From positions 4,836,001-4,900,000 of the forward strand of contig JAPFFF010000003.1 of assembly GCA_039105265.1 (NCBI GenBank): a stretch of DNA of 64,000 nucleotides. The letters run 5' to 3'. Positions within the stretch are counted from its first letter, which is position 1; each line of letters begins with the position of its first letter. This document shows, piece after piece, positions 21,823 through 31,430 of the stretch. The translations under genes and the position numbers were made by a program. This DNA comes from Tritrichomonas musculus (Eukaryota; Parabasalia; Tritrichomonadida; Tritrichomonadidae). Below the pieces are notes generated by a model. That model did no database searches and had not been told where the DNA came from. It saw only the letters and a list, made by a program, of their open reading frames with translations.

Positions 21823-22216
21823 TTAATTGAGTTGAAGTGGCACCATCACTGTGGTTTTAAAGAACATAATGATGCAATAAAGTTTTACTTGGTTGAAGCC
21901 ATAGCATTTTAATTAATTGAGTACTCTTTATCACTTTATCTATTGATTTCTACAATGAGCAATAATACAGGGTGGCCAATAAGTTCGTGAATTTTTCATA
22001 ACTCAATGAATATCAAAGACAACCAAATAATATTAATGCCATAAAAACTACATGATTTGTGTCAATGCATTGATAATAATTATTAATTGACTAATTGAGT
22101 TGAATTGACACCATCACTGTGGTTTTAAAGAACTATAAAATTGATGAAATATAATTGAAACAATAGTTTTGCTCTTTATCACTTTATCTATTGATTTCTG
22201 CCATGAACAATAATAC
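21823..22216. repeat. Imperfect direct repeat pair
   Basis: 21823-21968 and 22091-22216 share a start (AATTGAGTTGAA, then CACCATCACTGTGGTTTT and AAAGAAC) and an end (CTCTTTATCACTTTATCTAT, then TGATTTCT and CAATAATAC), with a more diverged middle. The two copies sit either side of a mariner-like end. They are non-coding in all frames. Confidence 0.7.
21966..22010. mobile_element. Possible Tc1/mariner terminal remnant
   Basis: TA followed by CAGGGTGGCCAATAAGTTCG and then a T-rich stretch looks like the outer end of a mariner-type terminal inverted repeat, next to the TA dinucleotide such elements target. I found no partner end and no transposase nearby, so at most this is a solitary end. The family call rests on the end motif alone. 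Confidence 0.35.
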
Positions 22217-22251
22217 TTTTCCTTTAAATATATTTAAAAAAGAAAAACTTT

Positions 22252-23398
22252 TCATTTCTTTATGCAATGGCAATAAATGCCTTTTGATAAATCAATTACG
22301 CATGAGCCACAGCTGATGCAAAGAGAATGATCAGATTTTCCTTCTTCAAACATAGTCATAAGGTCAGGTTCATACAAGAAAGGCCTCGTCATCGAAATGA
22401 TGTCAGCATCTCCATCGTTGACAATCTTTTCTATTGCAGACAGATTTCTCAATCCGCCGACAAGAGCCAAATTTGCATTAGGAACCTTTCTTCTCACGGC
22501 CTTCAATGCCTCCAAGTTGTAATTCTCAGTGGATCTTTGTCCCTGCGTGAAATTTGTATCAATTCTTCTTTTCTTTTCGCATCTTTAATTCCGCGTGTCA
22601 AAATGTTCTCGTTCCACGATGATAGGATTGTATGATGAGAGCCAGCAGATATTTCAAGGAAGTACAAATCATCCTTCAGCATGTCGACGTATTCGGCACA
22701 AAGTTCTGGCTTCATTCCTCCTTCGATGTAATCATTTCCGTTAATTTTTATTGAAAGAGAAAAATCTTCAGGAACTCGCTGGCGAATTGCGGAGATGATT
22801 TCATTGACAATTCGAAGACGATTCTCGTCAGATCCGCCCCATTTGTCAGTTCGATGATTGAGGCCTGGTGATAGAAATGATGATATTAGATATAGATGAG
22901 CTCCGTGAATTTGGACACCGTCAGCTGATGCTTGATGAGATAATTCTGCTGAATCTGTAAAATTTTGAATTAAGTCTTCAATCTAGGCGTTTGTCAATTC
23001 ATGCTGATTCTTATTAAATGAGGTGGGACCACTTGGAGGATATCCACCGTTGATGCTTGAATCTGTACTTAATCCACTATGCATAATCTGGAAAATCAAT
23101 TTTGAACCATGTTGATGACCTTTTTCGATAAATGGTTTCCATTTTCAAGCATGTTCTAAAGTTGTCATGCCTGACTCAGTTTTGGCACCTTGTCCTTTTT
23201 TCGTAACATAAGCTGCTCCTGGAATTAAAAATCCTACATTATTTGATGCAAATTGTTCAATTAAATTAAATTAAATAATTCTTTTTTCGGTAGCCCATAA
23301 CTGTCTGAAAGCACTTCCATAGTAGCTGAACGCATAAAACGATTTGGAACTGTTAATATACCAAGCTTTTTTGGTGTAAATAATATACTATTGCTCAT
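22252..23398 (-). pseudogene. Decayed Old Yellow Enzyme family NADH:flavin oxidoreductase
   Basis: Read on the minus strand from ATG 23398, the pieces cover a whole OYE-type protein: LFTPKKLGILTVPNRFMRSA (flavin-binding start), then DGVQIHGAHLYLISSFLSPG and NHRTDKWGGSDENRLR (the family signature), IKINGNDYIEGG, ALVGGLRN, and DADIISMTRPFLYEPDL followed by CISCGSC. The C-terminal Cys motif suggests the 2,4-dienoyl-CoA-reductase/OYE-like branch. The frame is broken at least four times: in-frame stops near 23150 and 22985, and frame changes near 23260 and 22510. It therefore looks dead. Such enzymes in trichomonads are often of bacterial origin, but transfer is inferred, not shown. Motif preservation implies fairly recent loss. 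Confidence 0.85.
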
Positions 23399-24356
23399 AT
23401 TAAAAAATGAATAGAAAAATACTATTGAAAAAATCAATAACATCATTGAATTTTTTATGTGATATATTCAAAATGTATTCAATTTTCCAATACGATATAT
23501 TTTTTTCACAGAAAAATAAAAAATCATCGGATATTGAGAATAAAGAAATTGTTGAATAACCTGTAATCAATTTAAGAGTTCATGAAAAATGCAAAAAGTT
23601 TATTGTCGACTATATACTAATCAATCAGATATGAAAACAAAAAGTTCTTTTTCAAGCCAATAATCATTGATAATATTAAACTCCTTATTAACATTAACAA
23701 AAACTTCTATGCAGTGTATAACTAACGGCATAAGAAGAGACAAAAACAAATAATAAAAAGATTTGCATTTAATCCTCAAAATTCACATCTATTCTCATTT
23801 GGAGAGCCAATGTGTATCAAATTTGAGTATTGATTCAAATAAAGCAAGAATAATCCATTTAAAACAGAAACTGGCAACTGGCTTAGATTATTATCAAAGA
23901 AATTGATATTAATTTTGGTAATGAAAACTTCATGAACTGCTATGCACAAGAAAAATAGACCTGTAATTTATTTCAGATAGATATTCTTATTAAAAGAAAT
24001 CATATTGAATGAAAATCCATCAAATAACGATTGGATAATCGGAAAATTTATATATTTATATATAAGACGTTAAAAAAAGAAACCATTAACCTCTGAACTC
24101 GATGCGAATAGTAATTTAAACAATAAATCGATTAAAATACTGTTTTAATTGTAAAAAAAAAAAAAATAAATAAATAAATAAACTTGCTATCATTTCTTTT
24201 ATGATGAATATCATGAATAAAATTAATTGTGCTAAATTGATTGTTTGTAAAAAGCATAAAAAGCAATGTTTTTATAGGTTATAATATCAGGTTAAAAATT
24301 TGTCCATAAATGATCGTCAGCAATTTGACTCAATTAAAATTTTAATTTATTATTCC
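23399..24356. other. Intergenic spacer upstream of cap methyltransferase
   Basis: AT-rich spacer with a short AAAT microsatellite around 24155-24180. No gene, RNA or element seen. Confidence 0.6.
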
Positions 24357-26360
24357 ATGGAATATATATTTCCTTATGACCTTTACACAGATAATGATCC
24401 ATATTATGAAAGTATGCCAAAAGATTCCCCGTTTTCTCAAGATATGCCATCAAGTGAATATTGGACATCAAGATTTGAACGCCAAAAAATAATCCTTTCA
24501 AATCCAACTCCATATAATCTTTATTCCGAAGAAGATCCATATTATAATAGTATGCCAGGCCAATCACCTTATAAATATAGCTTACCAACAAGCGCTTACT
24601 GGATTAAGTACAAGAAAAACCAAGAAATAAAAAAGATAAAAAGGGAGCAGCCTCAGGCACGTCCATTTAAGCAAGATTTTAAGATCGGCAGAGAGATTCT
24701 TATGCATCTTGGTGGAGCATCCAATCCAGAATTTATGCAACAGGAAGATACATTCAGTGTTCCTAAAGATTTCATTGATGGATCTGGTCTTGCTTATGTG
24801 CTTGATGAACAGTTGGCAAAGTACAAGCCAGTGATCAAGAGGAGAGATAGATTTGTTCCTCATGAGCAAAAAGTTGATATAATTGATGTTTTTCCTTCAA
24901 AAGATCCCATCGTAGATACTCAAATTACTTTTGGAGAAGCGAGATCAGATTTGGGACATTCGACCTTTTGCGATCAAAAACTTATTGAAACACTATTTAA
25001 TAAGAAAGAACTATTTAAGCCTTTTAGTGAATCTGTATTTCAAAATGCTAGAAAAAAATCAAATCCATATGAAACTATTGGTAGAGCTATATTCTTGAAC
25101 AGAGCTGCTGTTAAAATTGCAAATATTGATTATTTGTATAATTTAACTAATTCGCTTGATTTCAACAAACCATCTTTTTCTGATGTTCCTCCTAACCATT
25201 TATTTTATTTTGCAGATATTTGTGCTGGACCTGGTGGATTTACAGATTATCTCTATTGGAGGCTTGGGGAAGACCGTGCAAGAGGCTTTGGAATGACTCT
25301 TGCAGGTGTAGGGCATGATTGGGCTCCCGACTCACAATTTCTCCGTGATGTTCATACCTTTATTAGATGTAAAGGTAAAGATGACACTGGAAACATTTTC
25401 AAAGTAGATAACCTCATTGAATTTCGAAATGTAATTGAGCGAGAGACGAATGGCGAGATGGTTTCATTAGTAACTGGTGATGGTGGTATCGCAGTTGATG
25501 GTCAAGAAAATGATCAAGAAATGCTGCTCAAACGTTTGGTTATGTGTCAATTTTTCTGTGCGCTTACAATTTTGCGAAAAGGAGGCAACTTCGTCTGCAA
25601 AGTTTTTGATGTATTGACAGATTTTTCATCATCGCTTCTTTATATTGTAGCACAATGCTTCGAAAAGTTTTCTATTGTTAAACCATATACATCTCGACCT
25701 GCAAACAACGAACGATACTGTGTATTTTTAGGATTAAGAGAGCAATCGCCTGAAAATGTTATTAACGTACTTTCTAAAGCTAATGATGAATTTCAAAATA
25801 TCGAAAATCATGCACAAAATGAAATTGATATTATGACTCTTTTCCCTATAGATAAAATACCAGGATACTTTGGAGAATACCTTCTAAAATCCAACGAAGA
25901 GCTAATTAAAACGCAAATTGAAGCTGTTGATGAATTTATATGTTATGCAGAAGATCAATCAATGAAACCTCTTGATCAAGATAATATTGCAAAGAGATGC
26001 CTTAAAGAATGGCACGTACCACGTAACAAAATGGAAGATATTGAAGTATACCAAAAAAGATTTAGACAACAACAGCAGCAGTGGCTGCAACGACAGCAAC
26101 AACAACAGCAGCAAATGCTAAGACAACAACAACTGCAGCAAAAAATGCAAGCAAAGCCCACATCTACAGAATACGCTACTCCTGAAGATGAAGGAGAAGA
26201 AAGAGAAGAAGAAGTTGATAAAAGAATGACTTCTCTTGGATTAATTATTATGGCTCATAAAAATAGAATGAAACAGCAAAAAGGAGAAATTGTCAAAGCT
26301 CTTTTCAAGAATAACAGAAATAATCAAAATCGATCACCAACTTTCTTTTCATTTGTATAA
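24357..26360 (+). CDS. Cap-specific mRNA (nucleoside-2'-O)-methyltransferase 1 (CMTR1-like)
   Basis: 667 residues from ATG 24357; upstream in-frame codons lack an ATG. The RrmJ/FtsJ methyltransferase core is clear: FLNRAAVKIANID (247-259), the SAM-binding FADICAGPGGFTDYLYWR (285-302), TGDGGIAVDGQEN (373-385), GGNFVCKVFD (409-418) and SRPANNERYCVF (446-457). The catalytic K-D-K-E tetrad appears as K253, D375, K415 and E452. The order and spacing match CMTR1, which methylates the first transcribed nucleotide to make cap 1, rather than CMTR2. The N-terminus lacks a recognisable G-patch and instead has a duplicated module at about 6-39 and 52-85 (PYDLY, DPYYxSMP, SP, YW). The C-terminal region has a poly-Gln stretch (about 577-605) and an acidic patch. 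Likely nuclear. Confidence 0.93.
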   Translation: MEYIFPYDLYTDNDPYYESMPKDSPFSQDMPSSEYWTSRFERQKIILSNPTPYNLYSEEDPYYNSMPGQSPYKYSLPTSAYWIKYKKNQEIKKIKREQPQARPFKQDFKIGREILMHLGGASNPEFMQQEDTFSVPKDFIDGSGLAYVLDEQLAKYKPVIKRRDRFVPHEQKVDIIDVFPSKDPIVDTQITFGEARSDLGHSTFCDQKLIETLFNKKELFKPFSESVFQNARKKSNPYETIGRAIFLNRAAVKIANIDYLYNLTNSLDFNKPSFSDVPPNHLFYFADICAGPGGFTDYLYWRLGEDRARGFGMTLAGVGHDWAPDSQFLRDVHTFIRCKGKDDTGNIFKVDNLIEFRNVIERETNGEMVSLVTGDGGIAVDGQENDQEMLLKRLVMCQFFCALTILRKGGNFVCKVFDVLTDFSSSLLYIVAQCFEKFSIVKPYTSRPANNERYCVFLGLREQSPENVINVLSKANDEFQNIENHAQNEIDIMTLFPIDKIPGYFGEYLLKSNEELIKTQIEAVDEFICYAEDQSMKPLDQDNIAKRCLKEWHVPRNKMEDIEVYQKRFRQQQQQWLQRQQQQQQQMLRQQQLQQKMQAKPTSTEYATPEDEGEEREEEVDKRMTSLGLIIMAHKNRMKQQKGEIVKALFKNNRNNQNRSPTFFSFV

Positions 26361-26852
26361 TTACTTTGTTTAATTAAAGTTCTAATATATTTATGTAATA
26401 TTTTTCATTCTATCAAAGTATAAGCATTTTTCTTCTTTCTTCCAAGTATTTTATTGAATATTAAAAATCTGAATAATATTAATATCAAATGGAACGATAA
26501 GTAGATATATAAAATGTTATTATTATTATTGATGATGAGGAATTTTGTACTAAAAAATCTGTTTAGTCATAGAAATATTTTTGCTTTTTTATGTATGTAT
26601 TTTCTTTTAATGGATCGTTCTGAAAACGATAATCATACTAACCCATAAGAATTTTATGTTAAACATATTATCAAATGTGCATTTTCTATGTCTCTGGGCT
26701 ACTTTCAAGTTACTATTACTGATTTATGGCTATCAATATATTTTTATATTAATAAATGTATGATTTAAAACTAATTATTTTAAATTTTAAGTGATAATAG
26801 ATTAATATATTCATAATTATTTTAATATAATCCACAAATAATTGAAGTTGAA

Positions 26853-26884
<32 letters not shown>

Positions 26885-27550
26885 CGTCTTTCTTAAATAT
26901 GTAAAAATACGTTATTTAATTACCAAAGTTTATATAAATATATTTTAGATTTATAAATTTTTGTAATAAATAAATCTTAATATAAAACAGATAAAAATAC
27001 TACATTTCAAAAAATACTATTGCATTAATAATTATTTGTTGATTAACAACTTATATGAAATTTTATCAGAGATTTTATAAATCTAAGCCGATATTCAAAT
27101 ATTTATATAATTTATTCAAATTTTTGGCCTATAAGCTCAATTTATTTCACCTGTAATAATGAGAAAAACTTTTACAAAGGAATATATCAATATTTATTTA
27201 TAATCATTTTCTCTCATTTTTTATGATTTCTTTTAAAATAAATCTTTCATGTATCTATATAAAAATATTTAAATGTAACCGATATTTGAGAATTTAACTT
27301 TGTATAAATAATTTAAAAAGTGATTGATTTTAGCATTCAAAAAACTAAAACTATAACGTACTTTATCAATTTATTTGTCATTTCAAAGCATATTATCAAA
27401 CTTTTTCAATGCTATTGCTTTTTTACAAATAGCAATTTTTGATTTATATTTTATAAAATAATGCTTTCCACTTGATAAGTATAAATCAATTCATAAAAAG
27501 ATTGTGTTCATTTTATAAAAAACTTTTTGAATGTATTGAAAATTATTTTT
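26361..27550. other. Long AT-rich spacer with an A29 run
   Basis: About 1.2 kb, very AT-rich, with a 29-base poly-A run at 26856-26884. No coding potential or RNA gene seen. Confidence 0.7.
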
Positions 27551-29014
27551 ATGCTGGGTTCAAAATTTCTTCGCCAAAGGCATTCGGGTATTAGTATATC
27601 CTCGTCATGCCTACCAAAATTTTCAGATGACGATACAGAAGATTTACAAGTCGAACTTCAGAAAAGGAGATCAAACAATACCTTATGTTTTGATCGTCAA
27701 ATAAAGTCATGGTCACTTCCTATTAAGAAAAAGCCGCACTATGATTTGGAACAGTCGAAGATGGACTTTTTATCATTTCTTGCAGTCATTGAAAGCAATG
27801 ACTCAGATAAAATCGTTCAACTGTCGGACGAAATAGCAAAGCGTTGTGTAGTCTCCAAGGATTACTTTAGCGAAGTCATATCCTCTTTGGAGGCCATGGA
27901 GAGTTTTACTAACGTATTTGTGTCTGCGACATCGCAAGAGATGATAAAATCAATGATATCTGCTCTGTCTTCAATGTTTCCTCTGCTGAGTAGCAAGATC
28001 AAATGTGCTGTCGTTGACTGTGGCATTGCCAACAAAATTTATGATCAATTTAGCCCAATTACAGATTCAATACTACAATCAATAAATCTTATCATTACTG
28101 TTTCCAAATTCTCTTCATATGGCCGTAACTCTTTCCTAGGTATGGGAATTCATGAGTTGCTCATTACAACTGCAATGGAAACCAACGATCTCAATATATC
28201 AATTGGATGCTGTGTAGCCTTGCAGTCTATTTTTGAGAATCCTGAAAAGGTTGACTGTGATTATGTTGAGAACTATATAAGTGCCATCGTGAAGCTTCTT
28301 GATATTCAAAATGAGGTATCACAAAATGCAATTCTGCGCACTTTATGTGCAATTGCAAATCAAATGCCTTCAGTAGTGAATTGTTTAATTGCTGAAGGAA
28401 TGCACACTTTAGTACTCCATTTTCTAAAGTCACCTGGATTACAATCATCGAGTTTATGTCTTGTAAGTAAATTATGCTATACCAACGATCCTCTAAAAAT
28501 TAAAGAAATGGTTGATAATGGCTTATTTGAGATTCTTTTTAACTTGATTTTAACCGACCATTCAGCCGCGGTTTTACACGTTTTTTATAGAATTTGTGAG
28601 AAATTACCAAATATTATTCCTAATCTTCCACCAACATTTATTAAGCAGTTGATTGAAATTTGCCATTCAGCACCTTTTTCAGTCATGAAAGAAGCAGCTC
28701 TTCTTTTAACAATTTTAATTGCCCGTGATAACAAATCAGAAATTATTCACAAGTATATGAACCAAGAAATAATTGAAATACTAGTTGACATGCTTTCTTC
28801 AAGTCAAAACGATATCATACTTCATTGTTTAATTGCAATAAAAGTAATAGTTAATGCTGCCGAAACAACTTCAAACATGAAGATTCTTATTCCAATGCTG
28901 AATGAGACAGATTTCTTTTCCTCTTTATCAAATCTGGAGGAAAATGCTAATAATAATATTAATTCAATCAGTAATATATCAACAAAACTTTTGGAACGCC
29001 TGAATTCCTATTGA
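27551..29014 (+). CDS. Armadillo-repeat protein, importin-alpha-like in style
   Basis: 487 residues from ATG 27551. The N-terminal ~70 residues are polar and basic, with VELQKRRSNN and KKKPH, vaguely like an importin-beta-binding segment. The rest is an all-helical ARM/HEAT solenoid: repeated ~42-residue blocks such as VSQNAILRTLCAIANQMPSV, LQSSSLCLVSKLCYTN and VMKEAALLLTILIARDNKSE. No signal peptide, and the ends are intact. Importin alpha is one candidate because of the basic N-terminus, but I do not see the regular Trp/Asn NLS-groove array (W...N) in each repeat, so a divergent ARM scaffold is at least as likely. Confidence 0.75.
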   Translation: MLGSKFLRQRHSGISISSSCLPKFSDDDTEDLQVELQKRRSNNTLCFDRQIKSWSLPIKKKPHYDLEQSKMDFLSFLAVIESNDSDKIVQLSDEIAKRCVVSKDYFSEVISSLEAMESFTNVFVSATSQEMIKSMISALSSMFPLLSSKIKCAVVDCGIANKIYDQFSPITDSILQSINLIITVSKFSSYGRNSFLGMGIHELLITTAMETNDLNISIGCCVALQSIFENPEKVDCDYVENYISAIVKLLDIQNEVSQNAILRTLCAIANQMPSVVNCLIAEGMHTLVLHFLKSPGLQSSSLCLVSKLCYTNDPLKIKEMVDNGLFEILFNLILTDHSAAVLHVFYRICEKLPNIIPNLPPTFIKQLIEICHSAPFSVMKEAALLLTILIARDNKSEIIHKYMNQEIIEILVDMLSSSQNDIILHCLIAIKVIVNAAETTSNMKILIPMLNETDFFSSLSNLEENANNNINSISNISTKLLERLNSY

Positions 29015-29902
29015 CATATATATTATATTTTTTGTTTTGTTTTATATAAAGTGATTTATACACCAATTTTGATACTCATAACTTTATTGTTCAAAATTTA
29101 AAAAAATATAAAGTATTAAAGTTAAACAAAAAGTAAAACTGTGCGCCTTTATGATAGGTTCGAATTATATTTTTTTAAAGTATTGCATGAGTTGAAAAAG
29201 AATAATCGAATGAAGATTTATAAATGAATATAAATATATAAAATCATTTTATTGGACAGAGATTACATGCATGATTTAAGTATAAAATTTTGTAGAGTAA
29301 GTTAATTAAGAAATAAGAAATTACGGAATTTTCATTTTTTTTTTTTTTTTTTTTTTTTTACATATGATAAAAATCACTTTTTGATAAATTATCCTTTTGA
29401 ATATTTTTGTATTTTCCTATCAATAAAATAAAAAGATTTCAATTACCTTTCGATATTTTTATTTCAAAATTTGAATAGAAATCTCTGCCAGAAATCATAA
29501 AATATAACATTAATTTATTTACAAAAATGGAACTAAAAGACCAAAATCCTATTATATTACCTTAATTTTATTTACATTTATTGTATTTGGTCAAAGAACT
29601 AATGATGCTCAAGTTGATCTCAATCAAAATGAAGAGTGGTTTAAAATCCTTCAAGAGCTAGTTGATGTTGAAGTAACATGCAATGTTTATATAAAGGATT
29701 CAAATATCCTTATCAAATGTCCATTAGGATCTATATTTTCGGAAGATATTTTAGATTTTCTTGAGGATAATCTTCATTAAATATGTTTCAATATTTTATT
29801 ATATTGCAAAGTATTAATATATTGTATTCTTCTTCATTTAATAAAAAAAAAGTTTCGATGAAAAATATGTGAAATGAGTAAACGTACATTAAAATTTATT
29901 AA
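29015..29902. other. Intergenic region with a T25 run and a small coding remnant
   Basis: AT-rich, with a 25-base T run at 29335-29359. The only coding-like part is listed separately at 29520-29780. Confidence 0.6.
29520..29780 (+). pseudogene. Small secreted-type ORF without start codon
   Basis: The open frame reads a hydrophobic segment LILFTFIVFG, then QRTNDAQVDLNQNEEWFKIL, a moderately hydrophobic stretch with two Cys, and ends LDFLEDNLH before TAA at 29778. The composition is protein-like: a signal-peptide-like start, then a mixed charged body. There is no in-frame ATG; a nearby ATG at 29527 is in another frame and stops after 12 codons. This is either a decayed small gene or an exon whose start lies elsewhere. 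Family unknown. Confidence 0.35.
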
Positions 29903-31192
29903 ATGTCGAAAACAAGTAGAAGCTCATCCTCCAGACTTAATCTTATAAATCAAGAAAATGATGATCTAGATGCAGAAATTGAAAGCCTTTATCATGATCT
30001 TCAATCTGATTCAAATTCTGACGAAAATCAAAATTCTATCGATGATGAGATTTTTTCACGACAAAGTAGGCATTCTAGAGCGCAATATCAAGGTAATTCA
30101 TCGCATAATAGATTATATTCTGACTCTGTTGAAGTTCTTGAAAAAAGAAATCATTTATTAGATCACACATTCGATGATATTGAATCTTCAGAGTTGCTTC
30201 TTCCTAAGCAAACAATTCGAATTCGTGGATATAAACCACCATCAGAAAGAATTTATGAGTCAGTCAATAAAAAAAGGCAATTTATGCAAGAAGCAGAATA
30301 TGAAAAAAGACAGAAATTTGAAGAGGAATATACTTTCCGACCTCAAATAAACGAGATGAGCCGTCAAATGCCTTATGACCCAAGCCACTTGATAGAAAAT
30401 AAATCAAATAATTCAAATCAAGATTCTTATGAAAGCCAGTTTACAGTTGTTAAAACAGGAAAGTTTATTAATCCCCAATCAAAGCAAATAGCTGAAAGAA
30501 CAAAAAGTGATTTCTATTCTAGACAATTTAGAAAACCATTAAGATCTTCACATAATACAGAACAAAATGATAAAAAAAAGAAGAAAAAGTTATCAGCTTC
30601 TGAGCAAAACGAACTAGTTGAACGTTTAACAAAACCAAAAGAACCAATTAAACCACCACAAGTTACACAAACGCCAAAAAGAACCAAACGATCAGATCCT
30701 CAAGTTTTTGAACGTTTGGCATCTCAATCAGTTAAAAAGCAAGCACCAAAACCAGTTGAATTTCAATACTCATCAAAAATGGATCCAAAGAGCAGAGAAA
30801 TAACAAAAGGAATCAACCAAGATCTTTTTGAAGAATCGTTGATTCTTCATGAAAGACAGAGAAGAAGAGCGGAAGAAGAGAAACAATGGCAGGATATGGC
30901 TGAAGCCCTCGAATGCAGCTTCCAGCCAACCATCAGAAGAAACAAAATTCCAACACCAAGAAAAGCCCAAATAAATGGAATGGATGATTTTTTAGAAAGA
31001 ATGAGGAAAGGGCAGCAAGAAAGTGAAAGGAAGAAGAAACTCGAGAGTCAAGAAGTTACAGTACCCAAAAGGCACTTTAATCCAATTATTATTACCGCAC
31101 AATCAAATGCTTTCCAAAAAAGGCAGAAAACTGTCGAAGATATTAATAAATCGATTGATGCGGTATTATCCGAAATTAATATGGTATTCTGA
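29903..31192 (+). CDS. Charged protein with repeated F-x-P motifs, unrecognised
   Basis: 429 residues from an ATG preceded by AAATTTATTAA. The N-terminus is Ser-rich and acidic. The middle and C-terminal parts are Lys/Arg/Glu/Gln-rich, probably helical, with short recurring elements YTFRPQIN, CSFQPTIRRNKIPTP and RHFNPIII. Such F-x-P-x-I repeats in a charged helical context are typical of many protist cytoskeletal and ciliary hypothetical proteins, but no specific family is recognised. No signal peptide or membrane span. It converges with the PDI gene 238 bp downstream. Confidence 0.75.
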   Translation: MSKTSRSSSSRLNLINQENDDLDAEIESLYHDLQSDSNSDENQNSIDDEIFSRQSRHSRAQYQGNSSHNRLYSDSVEVLEKRNHLLDHTFDDIESSELLLPKQTIRIRGYKPPSERIYESVNKKRQFMQEAEYEKRQKFEEEYTFRPQINEMSRQMPYDPSHLIENKSNNSNQDSYESQFTVVKTGKFINPQSKQIAERTKSDFYSRQFRKPLRSSHNTEQNDKKKKKKLSASEQNELVERLTKPKEPIKPPQVTQTPKRTKRSDPQVFERLASQSVKKQAPKPVEFQYSSKMDPKSREITKGINQDLFEESLILHERQRRRAEEEKQWQDMAEALECSFQPTIRRNKIPTPRKAQINGMDDFLERMRKGQQESERKKKLESQEVTVPKRHFNPIIITAQSNAFQKRQKTVEDINKSIDAVLSEINMVF

Positions 31193-31430
31193 AAAGATTG
31201 TGATTTTTTCACGATCCATTCAATTGGCATTTAAATTTTGCCTGCATTTGTATATCATTGACAATTCATGTTATTAATTTTTTCATAAAAATGTTTTCTT
31301 TTTATTTGATTATTTATAAAATGTTTAGTGTATTATATTGTATAGATCAAAATATGCATTATAGCAAACAATTTCATTGAAAAAAAATCTATTAAGAAAA
31401 TCGTAATATTTATTAAAAACAGATAATATA

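Noticed and set aside
25976-26161. Cys-rich antisense frame
   Set aside because: It is the reverse of the CAA/CAG poly-Gln stretch in the cap methyltransferase gene.
29140-29175. GGTTCGAATTA resembling a tRNA B box
   Set aside because: No A box, acceptor stem or cloverleaf can be drawn around it; surrounding sequence is plain AT-rich spacer.
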